Below, one piece after another: positions 61,338-64,000 of a stretch of 64,000 bases of DNA. Where the stretch lies: NCBI GenBank assembly GCA_905182985.1, contig CAJJDN010000002.1, forward strand, positions 501,441-565,440, written 5' to 3'. Position 1 is the first letter of the stretch. Each line of letters starts with the position of its first letter. The notes under the pieces were generated by a model that saw only the letters and a list, made by a program, of their open reading frames with translations, was not told the DNA's origin and ran no database searches. The DNA is from Paramecium sonneborni (Eukaryota > Ciliophora > Oligohymenophorea > Peniculida > Parameciidae). The position numbers were made by a program, and so were the translations under genes.

Positions 61338-61839
61338 AATATTAATAATTTAATATTAATTCTAATTTACTATAATATATTATATAAATATTATTCTTGA
61401 TTTAAATTTAAATTCTAATATACTACCAAGAAGTGTTGACTTTTAAAATATTGAAGTTTAAATCATTCTTTTAATTAAATACGATTAAAGGCAAAGAATT
61501 ATAACTAATGTATTCATTCCCTATTCATATAAAGAACTTTAAAAAGTTGAATGAGATAATTAGGATCAATTTTGCCTTTATTTGATTCATTTAAGAATTA
61601 TTAATTTTTAAGCAATTTTATTGATATCAAAGTAAAATTATGGACAAATTGAGCTGAAGGAAAAAAGTTGAGAGTTGCTTAAGATTATTATAAAATTAAG
61701 TTTAATATGCTAATTAAAGTATTTTGGAATTATGGAAGAAATTCTATTTAAATGAGGAAGGATTTAGATTTATAAAATTAGATTTTTAGGTTTAAAGCTG
61801 ATTAAGCAATTCATATTAGATGAAAAATTTATTTTATAT
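61338..61839. other. intergenic region upstream of a surface-antigen gene
   Basis: About 500 bp of AT-rich DNA with no gene. It would hold the promoter of the antigen gene; known antigen genes are under mutually exclusive control, but no element can be named here. Confidence 0.4.
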
Positions 61840-64000
61840 ATGAATATCCAATCATTTTTGGTTCTTTCAGTACTATTAACAATAGGAACTAAGACGCAAT
61901 CTGTTTCTTCAGAAGAGAAGTGCACATGTACAACAGTAAAATCAAAATTTGACTGTGTCGCGTTAGGGTGCACTTTCACCCCATCTACAACAACAACAGC
62001 AGCAACATGTACTTCAACTCCAACTGCTCTTGCTGTTGTAAGTGTTTATTGTGGTTCGATATAATCACCAGTCACAAACTGTCCTAAAACTAGAGGATGC
62101 GCTTTTTATGATGGGAAATGCCAACATTTTAGTGGATGTTAAGCTTTTCTTAAAACAAGCACGAAAGAATGTTAAACAATATCATAATATTGTATATCTG
62201 ATGGTATTTCATGTATTGATCCTTAATCTTGTGAGATTTATAAAACATTAGAGATTTGCAATAGTAATGTAAGTGATACATCTACCTAATTTTGTATTTG
62301 GGATGAAACTGCAAATCCAAAATGTAGAGCATAAAAGTGTAGTGAAGCACCTTCAACACTGAAATTGGATGGAGAATGTAATTAATTTAAGGCGGGATGT
62401 GTAACAATAGGATTAGGTTGTGCAGATTAAAAATCTTTATGTAGTGAATATAAATCAGATTGTTATAATATGATAGGATCTGATGGTGTTTGTGGAACAG
62501 CTACAGATGGAACATGTATTAAGAGAAGTTGTGATTCAGCACCTTTAGAATATACAACTGATATTTAATGTAATTCATTCGTATAAGGATGTATCACAAA
62601 TGGATCTGGATGTTCTATTAATCCTTTACCAAATTGTTCAGAGTATAAATTAGATCCATTTAATTGTTTGAAAAGAATGGGAAATGATGGATATTGTGTT
62701 GGAACAGCTACAAATGAATGTTAAGTGAGAACTTGTGAAAATGCTCCTGCAGACTTTTTCTCAACTCTACTATGTAATAATTATTTAATAGGTTGTAAAT
62801 ATAATGGCTTAAATTGTGTAAGTTAACTTCAAAATTGTTCTGCTTTTACAGGAACAAAAGACACTTGTTCTAAATTTATAGGTTTAAATGGATAATGCTG
62901 GGGAGATGTTACAAATGATTCAACTTCAAATTGTAGAAATAAATTGTGTTCAGATGGTGAGATTAGTTATAATACAGATAAATTATGTTCTGATTTCTTA
63001 ACTAATTGTTATACAAATGGTTAAGGATGTACATCAGAAAAGAAAGCTTGTTCTACATTTACTGGTACTATTACTACATGCAGTAAATGGATTGGATCAG
63101 ATGGTAGATGTGAAGGAATTGATGCAACTACTGATAAACCATGTTAAGCTAGGATATGTGTAAATGCTAAAGGTGATAATTATGATTCCAATGATAATTG
63201 TAAAGCCTATCAATTTGGATGTTTATCAAATGGTTCTGGTTGCGTTTAAACTGAAACTTGTCTAGCTACCTAAAAATAATTAACATGTACAGCAACCACT
63301 GATTGTTTATGGTCTGGTTTTTGTGTCGATTCTGAATGCTCTAAATATACTTCAATTAGTATGTGTACTAATAATCTTGCTAAAGGAAGACCATGTATTT
63401 GGAATGGAACTATTTGTAGAGAAAAATTATGTAATGAAGCTGATAAAGTTGCAAATACATCAGATGAATTATGTTCGAAATTTATGATTAGATGTGTTTA
63501 TTCTGGAGATGGTTGCTAAGATTCTAATTCTGAATGTACTGTATTCAGAGGTGATAAAACTACTTGTCCTAACTTTGTTGCCAATTCTAAAAAATGTTGG
63601 TCTACTAGTGAAACTAAGGCTCCTTGTTCCATTAGGAAATGTTCTGATAATACAACTGCCACTTCTGATACAGATTGTTCCACTTTTCTTGAGGGATGTG
63701 TTACTAAAGGTGCTGGATGCATTAGTGTATCTGAACCATGTTCCTCTTATATTGGAACTATTGATTAATGTAAATTGTTTAAAGGTGAAAATGGAACTAA
63801 AAAATGTTATAAAGAAGATAATATATAATCATGTAGAAATATTAAATGCACTGATAATACTACTGCTACATCTAATAGTGAATGTCATACTCATTTGACT
63901 GGTTGTCTAACTAATGGAAATGGATGTGTTACTCCTGATATTCCATGTACATAGTATTCAGGAAATTCTACAGATATTTGTTCTAAATTTATCGGTAATG
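61840..64000 (+). CDS. immobilisation-antigen-type surface protein (3' truncated)
   Basis: One open frame of 720 codons running off the window. It starts with a signal peptide (MNIQSFLVLSVLLTIGTKTQ). Then come tandem ~70-residue Cys-rich repeats with the periodic pattern C-x-x-F/Y...C-x-x-W/F/I-x-G...G-x-C...C...C-x-F-x-x-G-C-x-x-x-G-x-G-C, as in GCVTIGLGC, GCITNGSGC, NCYTNGQGC, GCLSNGSGC, GCVTKGAGC and GCLTNGNGC. The region is more GC-rich than its neighbours and rich in Thr/Ser. This is the layout of Paramecium GPI-anchored surface antigens and their relatives. The C-terminal anchor lies beyond the window, so antigen versus related secreted Cys-repeat protein cannot be settled. Confidence 0.88.

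Noticed and set aside
63516..63722. Minus-strand frame within the antigen gene, and the overlapping plus-strand frame at 63494-63898
   Set aside because: Both are out of frame with the continuous Cys-repeat frame from 61840.
1..64000. tRNA, rRNA, CRISPR arrays, bacterial operons or transposase genes
   Set aside because: No tRNA-like box pairs, spaced repeats, ribosome-binding sites or transposase motifs were seen; the sequence is eukaryotic nuclear DNA.

Overview
This is macronuclear DNA of a ciliate, almost certainly Paramecium. TAA and TAG occur throughout clear coding frames as glutamine codons and only TGA ends genes. Introns are about 19-33 nt, start GTA/GTT and end TAG or AAG. Intergenic gaps are often 15-200 bp and the DNA is very AT-rich. 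All gene models here were read by hand with TGA as the only stop; the exon lengths of every complete model sum to a multiple of three. Conventional-code reading breaks nearly every gene.

Layout. 1-5760: 3' part of a P-type-ATPase/guanylyl cyclase fusion. 5.8-12.3 kb: degenerate EF-hand protein (-), PH-domain kinase (+), small coiled-coil protein (-), with gene-poor stretches around them. 12.3-19.4 kb: a secreted/membrane protein gene, a Cys-rich surface-antigen pseudogene and a tubulin-tyrosine-ligase-like gene, all distorted by two assembly joins at single Ns. 21-26 kb: small unknown gene, CXC/CRC DNA-binding protein, small coiled-coil protein, Kazal-repeat secreted protein, JmjC-like protein. 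27-33 kb: casein kinase 1, second kinase, basic Gln-rich protein, unknown protein, BAH-PHD chromatin reader. 33.3-35.7 kb: unknown gene with one internal TGA, duplicated around a third N. 36.8-42.7 kb: sugar-type transporter, CFAP410, a broken TMEM231-like gene, and an ankyrin/PH pseudokinase. 42.9-46.3 kb: diacylglycerol kinase and NAD synthetase, divergent. 46.3-54.4 kb: giant MORN plus Gln-rich protein, gamma-tubulin, a small MORN protein, a PKB-like kinase. 55-61.3 kb: IFT38/CLUAP1, PRP38, PH-domain kinase, ankyrin protein. 61.8 kb to the end: immobilisation-antigen-type surface protein, cut by the window edge.

Themes. Genes are monocistronic, so neighbours do not form operons. The window is rich in signalling (five intact kinases, one pseudokinase, guanylyl cyclase, DGK) and in cilia/basal-body genes (CFAP410, TMEM231-like, gamma-tubulin, IFT38, a TTL-like enzyme). 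It also has three chromatin-type proteins and several secreted Cys-rich proteins. Several loci look like decaying gene copies, as expected after the whole-genome duplications of Paramecium. The three exact 1.1-1.4 kb direct repeats, each separated by a single N, are best read as contig overlaps that were not merged, not as biological duplications.
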